DNA of 6,157 nucleotides from Ruminococcus sp. UBA1828 (lineage in GTDB: Bacteria; Bacillota; Clostridia; Oscillospirales; Ruminococcaceae). A program made the position numbers and the translations under genes. The notes below the pieces were generated by a model that ran no database searches, was not told where the DNA came from, and saw only the letters and a program-made list of their open reading frames with translations. This document shows positions 1 through 6,157 of this stretch, piece after piece; the stretch's first letter is position 1, and each line of letters begins with the position of its first letter. The stretch covers positions 6,751 to 12,907 of the forward strand of contig DDJI01000035.1 in assembly GCA_002338885.1 (NCBI GenBank), read 5' to 3'.

Positions 1-312
1 TGGGACAATGAAGCGATAACGATAAACGACGAGGTCAAGCAGACTGTTGAAGGCGTGTTTGACAACTTAGAAAAGATAGACGGCATAATCGAGTCTTTCA
101 GCAAGAAAAAAGGCGTCGGCAAGATGCCGAAAATCTGCCTTGCTGCGCTGAGACTTGCGGTGTACGAGATAAACTACAGGCAGGATGTTGTGCCTGTCGG
201 TGTTGCAATAGATGAAGCGGTGGGTCTTGTCAAAAAATATGCTCAGGACACCGACGTCTCTTTTGTCAACGGCGTATTGGGCGCGTATGCAAGGAGCATT
301 GAAAATAAATAA
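1..312 (+). CDS. nusB: Transcription antitermination factor NusB, C-terminal part (5' end outside window)
   Basis: NusB is a small all-helical RNA-binding protein that pairs with NusE (ribosomal protein S10) on boxA RNA and supports antitermination of rRNA transcription in the cytoplasm. The frame is open from base 1, so 103 codons plus the TAA stop are seen. Full NusB is usually about 130-150 residues, so roughly the first 30-45 are missing. Visible family features are the segment LAALRLAVYEI, the motif PVGVAIDEAVGLVKKY and the C-terminal FVNGVLGAYA, which match the conserved second half of the family (LRLAxYE, VAINEAVELAK, FVNGVL). A GTG at position 55 could be mistaken for a start, but conserved-type NusB sequence continues upstream of it in frame. 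The stop overlaps the next ATG by one base (TAATG), pointing to translational coupling. Identification is firm; only the 5' end is unknown. Confidence 0.93.
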   Translation, partial: WDNEAITINDEVKQTVEGVFDNLEKIDGIIESFSKKKGVGKMPKICLAALRLAVYEINYRQDVVPVGVAIDEAVGLVKKYAQDTDVSFVNGVLGAYARSIENK

Positions 313-1265
313 TGTCGATTTACTTAGGCATAGATACAAGCAACTACACAACGTCCGCAGCATTGTTTGACAGCGATAAGTTTCAGATACGGCAGTCTAA
401 AAAACTCCTTCCTGTAAAAGAAGGGGAGCTTGGCATACGCCAGTCTGACGCCGTGTTTCACCATGTAAAGCAGCTGCCGCAGATGCTTGCGGAACTTAAC
501 ATATCAATAGAAGAAAGCATAAGCGCCGTGGGCGTATCGGCAAAGCCGAGAAACGCGGAAGGCTCATACATGCCATGCTTTTTAGTGGGCGAAGCTGTTG
601 CGGACAGCATAGACTGCGTGTCTCATAAGCCGGTATATAAAACCTCACATCAGGTCGGACATATACTGTCGGCGCTGTATTCCTGCGAAAGGCTTGACCT
701 TGTGTGCTCCGATAAGCCCTTTTTGGCGTTTCACGTGAGCGGCGGCACCACAGACTGCCTGTTAGCTCAAGGCGACGAAAGGGAAGTCATGTCCGTCGGG
801 GAAATTTCGTCATCTCTTGACCTGAAAGCGGGGCAGCTTATAGACAGGGTGGGGCTGATGCTCGGGCTCACGTTCCCGTGCGGAGCAGAGCTTGAAAAGC
901 TTGCAATGCAGTCTGAAAGACAATACAAAATAAACCCCACGCTTAAAAACGGATGCTGCTGTTTATCGGGCGTGGAAAACATCTGCCGCGACATGCAGTC
1001 GAGCGGTGAAAAACCATGCGATATTGCGCTGTATGCGCTCAAATACATAGAAGCTGCGATTTATAAAATGACGGAATATGCACTTGAAAGCATAGGCGGC
1101 AAGGACACTCCGGTGATCTATGCCGGAGGCGTCATGTCAGATATGTTGATAAGAAAAAAGCTGTCCGACAGCTTTAACGCATATTTCAGCGAGCCGTGGT
1201 ATTCCTGCGACAACGCTGCGGGCACGGCTGTTTTTGCGGCAGTAAAGGACGGTTTTAAGCTGTGA
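312..1265 (+). CDS. Divergent Kae1/TsaD-family (peptidase M22-like) protein of unknown function
   Basis: This 317-residue protein belongs to the Kae1/TsaD ASKHA-fold family, whose main member TsaD makes the tRNA t6A modification. Seen: an N-terminal GIDTS loop (residues 6-10), an HxxxH metal site (H113, H117 in HQVGH), SGGTT (143-147), a GE..AG..IDRV region (163-180), a degraded SFSGLKT-like stretch with three consecutive cysteines (CCCLSG, 215-220), AGGV (271-274) and CDNAAG (299-304) with D300. H113, H117 and D300 sit where TsaD holds its metal. Family signatures are altered: the usual C-D-E after the first loop is N11-Y12-T13, SGGHT is SGGTT, and the DDAxGEAFDK motif is largely lost. It is shorter than typical TsaD (about 335-345). 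I infer a paralog, not the t6A enzyme; the old label O-sialoglycoprotein endopeptidase is not supported. AAGGAG at 291-296 lies 15 bases before the ATG, inside nusB. The stop overlaps the xseA GTG by four bases. The slot is that of folD in B. subtilis. Confidence 0.85.
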   Translation: MSIYLGIDTSNYTTSAALFDSDKFQIRQSKKLLPVKEGELGIRQSDAVFHHVKQLPQMLAELNISIEESISAVGVSAKPRNAEGSYMPCFLVGEAVADSIDCVSHKPVYKTSHQVGHILSALYSCERLDLVCSDKPFLAFHVSGGTTDCLLAQGDEREVMSVGEISSSLDLKAGQLIDRVGLMLGLTFPCGAELEKLAMQSERQYKINPTLKNGCCCLSGVENICRDMQSSGEKPCDIALYALKYIEAAIYKMTEYALESIGGKDTPVIYAGGVMSDMLIRKKLSDSFNAYFSEPWYSCDNAAGTAVFAAVKDGFKL

Positions 1266-2473
1266 ATACTATCTTATCTGTCTCCGCCGTAAACACATAC
1301 GTTTCCTTTAAGCTGAAAAATGACCCGAAACTAAGAGGCATAGCTGTAAGCGGAGAGTTGACAGACGTAAATATAAATCACGGGTCGGGGCATATGTATT
1401 TTACCCTTTCGGATAACCAAAGCTCAATAAAAGCGGTCATGTTTTCTTCAAGCGTTCAAAAGCTAAACTTTTATCCGGAAGTAGGGCTTAGCGTAATTGC
1501 GTTCGGAAGTATAGATGTGTACGAACGGGCGGGAATATATCAGCTCAACTGCACACAGCTTTTAATTTCCGGCAAAGGCTCCGAGAACTTAAGGCTCGCT
1601 CAGCTTAAAGAGGAGCTTGCAAAAAGCGGAGTTTTCAATAAACCTAAAAAACCGATAGCAAAGTATCCCAAGATGCTTGCTGTGGTCACCTCTCCTACAG
1701 GCGCTGCGATAAAAGACGTTATAAGCGTGGCAAAAAGGCGTTTTCCGTCAGTGAAGATAAAGCTTTTTCCGGCTGTAGTCCAAGGCATTGAAGCGCCTAA
1801 AAGCATATGCGGTGCAATCGCGGACGCCGATAAAAGCGGCGCCGACACGGTGATTTTGACAAGAGGCGGAGGCTCTAACGAGGATCTGTCCTGCTTTAAT
1901 ACAAAAGAGGTCGTTATGGCGGTGTATAATTGCAAAACACCGGTGGTGTCCGCCGTAGGACATGAAATAGACGTTTGCCTGTGCGATCTCGTCGCCGATT
2001 TAAGAGCGCCTACCCCGTCCGGAGCCGCAGAGCTTTGCACTTCGGATATAAATGAAATATGCCGTGAGATAAAATACCTTCAGCAGTCAATAAAATCGGC
2101 AGCTCAAAAGAAAATGAGCTATGCCGAAAGCGAAATATCCGGTTTTTTAAGGCTGATAAACGCCTACTCGCCTCAAAAGAAACTTGAATCGCTTAAATAT
2201 GAAACGGCAGCTCTAAGAGCGTCGCTTTGCTCGCTTTACAGCCAGAAGCTTTCACGCTTTGAAAAGGACGTTTTAAATTTCAAGCAGATACTTGGCAGTT
2301 TTGACCCGATGAACGTAATCTCGCGCGGATATGCGCTTGTATACAACCGTGATGAGCTTGCAACAAGCGTTTCGGGCGTTTCAAGCGGCGATAATATAAA
2401 GGTGGTTTTAAAGGACGGAAGCTTTACCGCCGAGGTTCTGCAAGCAAACCGCCAATGCAGACAACGGAGATAA
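1262..2473 (+). CDS. xseA: Exodeoxyribonuclease VII large subunit
   Basis: XseA is the catalytic subunit of exonuclease VII, which degrades single-stranded DNA from either end into acid-soluble oligonucleotides together with several small XseB subunits. The 403 residues show an N-terminal OB-fold (about 1-105, with GELTDVN and GSGHMYFTLSD), then the nuclease core with SPTGAAIKDV (144-153), RGGGSNEDLSCFN (201-213) and SAVGHEID followed by DLRAPTPSGAAEL (230-258). A long helical, likely coiled-coil region (about 262-345) for XseB binding follows, then the C-terminal ISRGYALV motif (353-360). D152, R201, H234 and D237 line up, from memory, with residues needed for activity in E. coli XseA. Minor departures are I for T in VGHETD and G for A in PTPSAAAE. 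The start is GTG at 1262, overlapping the upstream stop as GTGA, with AAAGGA at 1244-1249. Length is normal for Firmicutes, slightly shorter than E. coli (456). Its partner xseB follows six bases later. Confidence 0.97.
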   Translation: MNTILSVSAVNTYVSFKLKNDPKLRGIAVSGELTDVNINHGSGHMYFTLSDNQSSIKAVMFSSSVQKLNFYPEVGLSVIAFGSIDVYERAGIYQLNCTQLLISGKGSENLRLAQLKEELAKSGVFNKPKKPIAKYPKMLAVVTSPTGAAIKDVISVAKRRFPSVKIKLFPAVVQGIEAPKSICGAIADADKSGADTVILTRGGGSNEDLSCFNTKEVVMAVYNCKTPVVSAVGHEIDVCLCDLVADLRAPTPSGAAELCTSDINEICREIKYLQQSIKSAAQKKMSYAESEISGFLRLINAYSPQKKLESLKYETAALRASLCSLYSQKLSRFEKDVLNFKQILGSFDPMNVISRGYALVYNRDELATSVSGVSSGDNIKVVLKDGSFTAEVLQANRQCRQRR

Positions 2474-2479
2474 CAGTAT

Positions 2480-2677
2480 ATGAACTTTGACGAATCAATA
2501 AAAAGACTTAAAGAGATATGCTCAAAGCTGAGCAGCGACGGCACAACATTAGAAGAAACCGCAAAGCTTTATAAGGAAGGCCTGGCTTTGTCGGAGGAGT
2601 GCTTAAAAACGATTGAAAAGATAAAATCAGAGCTTAACTCTGACGAAGATGACAAGGATGCAGGGATAGAAGCATGA
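2480..2677 (+). CDS. xseB: Exodeoxyribonuclease VII small subunit
   Basis: XseB is the small helical subunit that binds the coiled-coil arm of XseA to form active exonuclease VII. The 65-residue product has the family pattern: FDESIKRLKEICSKL, then the LEETAKLYKEGLAL segment (about residues 24-37), then a charged second helix (CLKTIEKIKSEL), forming a helical hairpin. The acidic, poorly conserved tail (SDEDDKDAGIEA) is usual for the family. The ATG at 2480 follows the xseA stop by six bases, with GGAG at 2466-2469 ten bases ahead. The end overlaps the ispA start as ATGA. The adjacency to xseA makes the call secure despite the small size. Confidence 0.95.
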   Translation: MNFDESIKRLKEICSKLSSDGTTLEETAKLYKEGLALSEECLKTIEKIKSELNSDEDDKDAGIEA

Positions 2678-3594
2678 CCGAAAATTTCAAGTCAAAACTT
2701 GACGCAGACGTAAAACTCATAAATGACACAATTCAAAATATCTGCTCATGCGGATACCTCAAAGCCTCCGGCAGTCCTCAGGACAAAGTCATAGAAGCTG
2801 AAAACTATTCGGTGTCCGCAGGCGGAAAGAGAATAAGACCGCTGCTGTGCATAGAGTTTTGCAGGCTTTTCGGCGGAGACATAACGGAGTCGACTCTAAA
2901 TGTCGCCGTGTGCCTTGAGCTTATGCACACATTTTCGCTTGTTCACGATGACATGCCGGAGATGGACAACGACAGATTAAGAAGGGGAAAGCCTTCGACT
3001 CACGCTAAGTTCGGACAAGATATCGCACTGCTGGCGGGAGACGGACTGTGCATACTTCCCTTTGAAATCATAAGCCGCGAGGCGTGCGAAGGGAAAATAC
3101 CCTTTAAAACCGCAGCAGAACTTGTAAACATACTGTCTGTTTCAGCAGGAAACCGTGGAATGATCATGGGGCAAACGCTTGATTTGCTGAGCGAAAACAA
3201 AGATATTAAAGTTGTCAACAAAGACTTTTTGATTAAGATGTCATCGCTGAAAACCGGATGCATGCTCAAAGCGTCATGCCTGTTCGGCGCAGCGCTTGCA
3301 GACGCCGACGAAAAAAGAAGAAGCAGCGCTGTAGAGTATGCCGCCAACTTAGGACTTGCATTTCAGATTGTAGACGACATACTTGACGTCAAGGGCGATG
3401 AAAAGCTTTTGGGAAAGCCTATAGGAAGCGACAAAGCCAGAAATAAAATCACCTTTGCAGATGCTTTGGGCGCAGACGGTGCGCTTAGTCTTGCAAAAGA
3501 GTATACCGAGGCTGCTGTTGCGGCAGTAAAAGAGTACGACGGTTCGGACTTTTTATGCGAACTTGCACAAAGTCTTGTAAGCAGAAAATTTTAG
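2674..3594 (+). CDS. ispA: Polyprenyl diphosphate synthase, probably farnesyl diphosphate synthase
   Basis: This trans-prenyltransferase condenses isopentenyl diphosphate with allylic diphosphates (DMAPP, GPP), most likely to give FPP (C15) for undecaprenyl and other isoprenoids. In 306 residues it shows GGKRIRP (50-56, K and R for pyrophosphate binding), the first Asp-rich motif DDMPEMD (92-98) followed by RLRRGKPSTH, GQTLDL (166-171), and the second Asp-rich motif DDILD (234-238) followed by GDEKLLGKPIGSD. The four-residue spacing in the first motif (DDxxxxD) and the aromatic F87 five residues before it are typical of bacterial (type II) FPP synthases, but chain length read from motifs is an inference; a GGPP synthase remains possible. 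All Mg-binding aspartates are kept. The ATG at 2674 overlaps the xseB stop (ATGA) and has AGGGA at 2662-2666, seven bases upstream. It precedes dxs, which feeds the same pathway. Confidence 0.93.
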   Translation: MTENFKSKLDADVKLINDTIQNICSCGYLKASGSPQDKVIEAENYSVSAGGKRIRPLLCIEFCRLFGGDITESTLNVAVCLELMHTFSLVHDDMPEMDNDRLRRGKPSTHAKFGQDIALLAGDGLCILPFEIISREACEGKIPFKTAAELVNILSVSAGNRGMIMGQTLDLLSENKDIKVVNKDFLIKMSSLKTGCMLKASCLFGAALADADEKRRSSAVEYAANLGLAFQIVDDILDVKGDEKLLGKPIGSDKARNKITFADALGADGALSLAKEYTEAAVAAVKEYDGSDFLCELAQSLVSRKF

Positions 3595-3611
3595 CGCAAA
3601 TAATAAATATG

Positions 3612-3618
3612 AAAAGGA
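3612..3618 (+). promoter_or_regulatory. Ribosome binding site that sets the TTG start of dxs
   Basis: The sequence AAAAGGA lies nine bases before TTG at 3628. The dxs frame has a TGA at 3610-3612 and no ATG or GTG between it and the conserved N-terminal region, so TTG with this Shine-Dalgarno is the only reasonable start. The site lies in the 33-base gap after ispA (3595-3627), the largest intergenic space in the window. No hairpin terminator or clear promoter is visible in that gap. Confidence 0.75.
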
Positions 3619-3627
3619 CTTTTTGAT

Positions 3628-5538
3628 TTGAACAATGATCTTTTAGAAACCTTGACGCTGCCGGGTGACATAAAAAAACTAAGCATTGAGGAGCAAACAA
3701 AGCTTTGCACATCCATACGGAAAAAGATTATTGCCACCGTCTCAAAAAACGGCGGACATCTTTCTTCAAACCTCGGCGTTGTCGAGCTTACGGTTGCGCT
3801 GCACAAGGTTTTTGACTCACCTGATGACAAGATAATATTTGATGTCGGTCATCAGTGCTATGCGCATAAGATATTGACCGGCAGGTATAAAGACTTTGAT
3901 ACCCTGCGTCAAAAAGACGGCATAAGCGGATTTCCTAAGCCAAACGAATCGGAGCACGACCCCATGATATGCGGACACAGCTCCACATCCGTGTCTGCTG
4001 CTTTGGGAATAGCTCAGGCAATGAAGCTGCGCGGCGACAATCACCATGCTGTAGCCGTCATAGGCGACGGCTCTCTTACGGGAGGGCTTGCTTACGAAGG
4101 GCTGAACAACGCAGGAAAAAGCAAAACAAACCTCGTTGTGGTGGTAAACTACAACGAAATGTCCATATCAAAAAACATAGGCGGAATTGCAGAGTATCTG
4201 TCCAAGCTGAGAATTAAAAAATCATACCGAAACGCAAAGAACGCCACAAAAAAGTTCTTGCGTCACGTTCCGCTTGTCGGCAAGCAAATCATGCAAAGCG
4301 TTGACTCTTTTAAATACGCCGTTAAAGCAAAAATGCTGCACAGCTCGCTGTTTGAGGACCTCGGGTTTGAATATATAGGCCCTGTGAACGGACACGACTT
4401 AAAAGAGCTTGAAACCGCCCTTGAAGCCGCAAAATCCCTAAATGCCCCTGTAATCGTGCAGGTGAACACAATTAAAGGCAAAGGATATAAGCCCGCTGAA
4501 GATAATCCGGGGCAATACCACAGCGTAAAGCCGTTAAACGGCAGCAAAGAAAACACACAGGCGCAAAGCTTTTCTGCGGCGTTTGGCAATGCGCTTGCGA
4601 AAGCGGCTGAAAACGACGAAAGAATATGCGCAATCACCGCCGCAATGAAGCAAGCCGTAGGGCTTTATAAGTTCAGCAGGTATTTCCCAGAAAGATTTTT
4701 CGATGTCGGAATAGCTGAGGAGCATGCGGTGACGTTTGCCGCGGGGCTTGCCCGAGAAGGCATGATACCTGTCTTTGCGGTGTACTCGACATTCCTGCAA
4801 AGAAGCTATGATCAAATTCTTCACGACCTGTCAATAGCGGGACTTCATGCAGTGATAGTTGAATGCAACTGCGGCGTTGTCGGTCAGGACGGAGAAACGC
4901 ATCAAGGTCTTTTTGACATTCCGTTTTTGACATCAATACCGAACGTTCGCATATATTCGCCGTCGTCTTGCAGTGAAATAGAGCTGTGCCTTAACAAAGC
5001 GCTGTATGACGATAAGAATATATCGGTGATAAGATGCCCTGTCGGAAGTGAAGTACTAAAAGCAGCGTATGAAAACGATATTTATCGTGAATGTGAGCTT
5101 TCAAACGGAAATGCGCTCTATAGCTGCGGTTCAAACACGGTAGTTGTCTCTTACGGAAAAATATCAAATACCGTTCAGCGTGTATGTGCTAAGCTCGGCG
5201 CAGATTATCTGAAGCTTTTAAATATATTCCCGATAGATGATGACATAGCAAACGTAATCAGTCGCTATGAAAACGCGTTTATGTTTGAAGAGTGCAGCGA
5301 AGAAGGCTCGATAGGTCAAAAACTCAAGGCAAACGCGCCAAAGCTTAAAACCCACGCTGTACGCGGCTTTGTACAGCAAATGTCCGTAGAAGAGGCTTTA
5401 GACGAGTGCGGTTTGTCTGAAGATAAGATAGAACAGCAAATACTTAACGAAGCGATGGTTGTCAAATGCAAAGACTTGACGTTGAGCTTGCGGCAAGAAA
5501 AATTGCAAGAAGCCGCGAGAAAGCAAAAGAATATATAA
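3628..5538 (+). CDS. dxs: 1-deoxy-D-xylulose-5-phosphate synthase
   Basis: Dxs joins pyruvate and glyceraldehyde 3-phosphate (GAP), using thiamine diphosphate (ThDP) and Mg, to make DXP, the first step of the MEP isoprenoid pathway and a precursor for thiamine and pyridoxal. Of 636 residues (usual about 620-640), the first part binds ThDP: HLSSNLG (44-50), DVGHQCYAHK (72-81), GHSSTS (116-121), GDGSLTGG (146-153) and N174/N176 of NYNEMSIS. The transketolase core follows (about 315-480) with E364 in GIAEEHAVTF, Y386, QDGETHQG (420-427) and R469. The C-terminal transketolase domain is about 500-595. Oddities: the position of the GAP-phosphate arginine (R420 in E. coli) is N414, in VECNCG; NDNEMS reads NYNEMS; GPVDGHD reads GPVNGHD. 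About 30 residues after IEQQIL (601-606) exceed the usual end and are encoded in the overlap with tlyA. The start is TTG. The family call is certain; full activity is likely but the substituted arginine is noteworthy. Confidence 0.94.
   Translation: MNNDLLETLTLPGDIKKLSIEEQTKLCTSIRKKIIATVSKNGGHLSSNLGVVELTVALHKVFDSPDDKIIFDVGHQCYAHKILTGRYKDFDTLRQKDGISGFPKPNESEHDPMICGHSSTSVSAALGIAQAMKLRGDNHHAVAVIGDGSLTGGLAYEGLNNAGKSKTNLVVVVNYNEMSISKNIGGIAEYLSKLRIKKSYRNAKNATKKFLRHVPLVGKQIMQSVDSFKYAVKAKMLHSSLFEDLGFEYIGPVNGHDLKELETALEAAKSLNAPVIVQVNTIKGKGYKPAEDNPGQYHSVKPLNGSKENTQAQSFSAAFGNALAKAAENDERICAITAAMKQAVGLYKFSRYFPERFFDVGIAEEHAVTFAAGLAREGMIPVFAVYSTFLQRSYDQILHDLSIAGLHAVIVECNCGVVGQDGETHQGLFDIPFLTSIPNVRIYSPSSCSEIELCLNKALYDDKNISVIRCPVGSEVLKAAYENDIYRECELSNGNALYSCGSNTVVVSYGKISNTVQRVCAKLGADYLKLLNIFPIDDDIANVISRYENAFMFEECSEEGSIGQKLKANAPKLKTHAVRGFVQQMSVEEALDECGLSEDKIEQQILNEAMVVKCKDLTLSLRQEKLQEAARKQKNI
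5466..5538 (+). other. 73-base out-of-frame overlap of dxs 3' end and tlyA 5' end
   Basis: Both frames are open here. The dxs frame gives a lysine- and glutamine-rich tail ending in RKQKNI and TAA at 5536-5538. The tlyA frame gives the conserved first helices of the S4 domain (RLDVELAARKIARSREKAKEYI). The tlyA frame has a TAA at 5445-5447 and no other start before ATG 5466, and the S4 homology begins right at that ATG. The overlap therefore cannot be removed by choosing another tlyA start nearby. No strong Shine-Dalgarno precedes ATG 5466. Confidence 0.85.
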
Positions 5539-6157
5539 AAGCCGGACACGTGTATGTCAACGGCGTTATGGCGACAAAGCCGTCGCTTGAGGTGTCCGAG
5601 AGCGATACGATCACGTACTGCGGCGAGGCAGAAAAGTATGTGGGGCGCGGAGGACTGAAGCTTGACGGCGCGATTGAAAGGTTTAATATAGACCTTGGCG
5701 GGCTTGTATGCGCGGATTTAGGGGCGTCTACCGGAGGATTTACCGACTGTATGCTTGCCCACGGAGCTAAACTTGTTTACGCCATAGACGTAGGTCATGA
5801 TCAGCTTGATAGAAAGCTTGTTGATGACCCAAGAGTTGTAAATATAGAAGGCGTAAACGTAAAGGACGTCACAAGGGATACGGTGGATAACAGCACTATA
5901 GACTTTGTATGTGCCGACCTGTCATTTATTTCGGTCAGGTACGCAGTGTATGCAGCGCAGCGACTTCTTGATAACGGTGCAAAAGCCGTGCTTTTGATTA
6001 AGCCGCAGTTTGAAGCCGGAAAAGAAAACATCTCAAAGGGCGGAATAGTCAAAAATAAAAAAGTCCACATAGATGTTTTGCAAGGCGTTTTCAGCATGGT
6101 CATGCAGTCGGGATTTTCGATTTTGGGACTTACTCCGTCGCCGATAAAAGGCGGTGA
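5466..6157 (+). CDS. tlyA: TlyA family rRNA 2'-O-methyltransferase / S4-domain protein (3' end outside window)
   Basis: TlyA proteins are S4-domain plus FtsJ-type SAM-dependent methyltransferases; in mycobacteria TlyA methylates 16S and 23S rRNA ribose 2'-OH groups and affects capreomycin sensitivity. The frame is open to the right edge, giving 230 complete codons of a usual 265-275. Residues 1-55 form the S4 RNA-binding domain (RLDVELAARKIARSREKAK, AGHVYVNG). Next come VGRGGLKLDGAI (59-70), the SAM-binding motif ADLGASTGGFTDC (83-95), IDVGHDQLDRKL (107-118), DLSFIS (151-156) and LIKPQFEAGK (177-186). K65, D151 and K179 fit the K-D-K of the K-D-K-E catalytic tetrad; the glutamate would lie just past the window. 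The common ERTN stretch reads EGVN (128-131). ATG 5466 is the only start after the frame's stop at 5445-5447. Its target in this organism is an inference. The haemolysin label sometimes given to this family is not supported here. Confidence 0.93.
   Translation, partial: MQRLDVELAARKIARSREKAKEYIKAGHVYVNGVMATKPSLEVSESDTITYCGEAEKYVGRGGLKLDGAIERFNIDLGGLVCADLGASTGGFTDCMLAHGAKLVYAIDVGHDQLDRKLVDDPRVVNIEGVNVKDVTRDTVDNSTIDFVCADLSFISVRYAVYAAQRLLDNGAKAVLLIKPQFEAGKENISKGGIVKNKKVHIDVLQGVFSMVMQSGFSILGLTPSPIKGG

Noticed and set aside
55..312. NusB starting at GTG 55 as an 85-residue complete gene
   Set aside because: The same frame is open to base 1 and the product would lack too much of the N-terminal half of NusB; the gene is simply cut by the window edge.
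312..1265. Calling the Kae1-like gene tsaD or an O-sialoglycoprotein endopeptidase
   Set aside because: Key TsaD motifs are altered and the peptidase label rests on an old annotation; the family assignment is supported but the specific function is not.
1600..2040. Minus-strand open frame of 146 codons within xseA
   Set aside because: It lies fully opposite conserved XseA core motifs, matches no family I recognise and has no sensible neighbours; it is a shadow of the real gene.
3609..3626. Five-codon mini-ORF (MKRTF, then TGA) ending one base before the dxs TTG, a possible leader peptide
   Set aside because: It has no Shine-Dalgarno of its own and overlaps the dxs ribosome binding site; most likely chance.
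3595..3627. Possible terminator or promoter in the ispA-dxs gap
   Set aside because: The AT-rich 33 bases show no inverted repeat followed by a T-run and no paired -35/-10 elements.
3969..4217. Plus-strand 82-codon frame inside dxs
   Set aside because: It is an alternative-frame translation over the GHSSTS and GDG motifs of Dxs, with an arginine- and cysteine-rich product typical of a frame shadow.
4263..4637. Minus-strand open frame of 124 codons within dxs
   Set aside because: It is antisense to conserved Dxs sequence, its composition follows the opposite strand's codons, and no recognisable domain is seen.
5466..6157. Calling TlyA a haemolysin or a virulence factor
   Set aside because: The visible domains are S4 and an FtsJ-type methyltransferase within a housekeeping operon; nothing in the sequence supports pore formation.

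Overview
The window is a tightly packed, single-strand (+) stretch of bacterial core genes in the order nusB (3' part) - Kae1/TsaD-like gene - xseA - xseB - ispA - dxs - tlyA (5' part). This order closely follows the nusB-folD-xseA-xseB-ispA-dxs-tlyA-argR/ahrC-recN block of Firmicutes such as Bacillus subtilis. The moderate base composition, frequent ATA and AGA/AGG codons, GTG and TTG starts and purine-rich ribosome binding sites fit a member of the class Clostridia, perhaps a gut-type lineage. The genus cannot be read from this sequence.

Layout: nusB enters from the left edge and stops at 312. A 317-residue divergent Kae1/TsaD-family protein (312-1265) sits where B. subtilis has folD. xseA (1262-2473) and xseB (2480-2677) encode the two subunits of exonuclease VII. 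ispA (2674-3594) and dxs (3628-5538) encode two isoprenoid enzymes, a polyprenyl diphosphate synthase and the entry enzyme of the MEP pathway. tlyA (5466-6157) runs off the right edge. Junctions are minimal: 1-base TAATG, 4-base GTGA, a 6-base gap, 4-base ATGA, a 33-base gap before dxs, and a 73-base overlap of dxs with tlyA. No terminator, RNA gene, repeat, mobile element or CRISPR array is visible, and no stretch over 33 bases lacks a gene. The genes most likely form part of one polycistronic operon whose promoter lies upstream of the window.

Functionally the operon mixes transcription antitermination (NusB), single-strand DNA degradation (XseAB), isoprenoid precursor supply (Dxs, IspA) and rRNA methylation (TlyA). 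The genes look co-transcribed for housekeeping rather than forming one pathway. No new multi-gene system is evident. The points worth a second look are the Kae1-like paralog with kept metal ligands but degraded family motifs, the replaced phosphate-binding arginine in Dxs, and the long out-of-frame dxs/tlyA overlap that gives Dxs an extra C-terminal tail.
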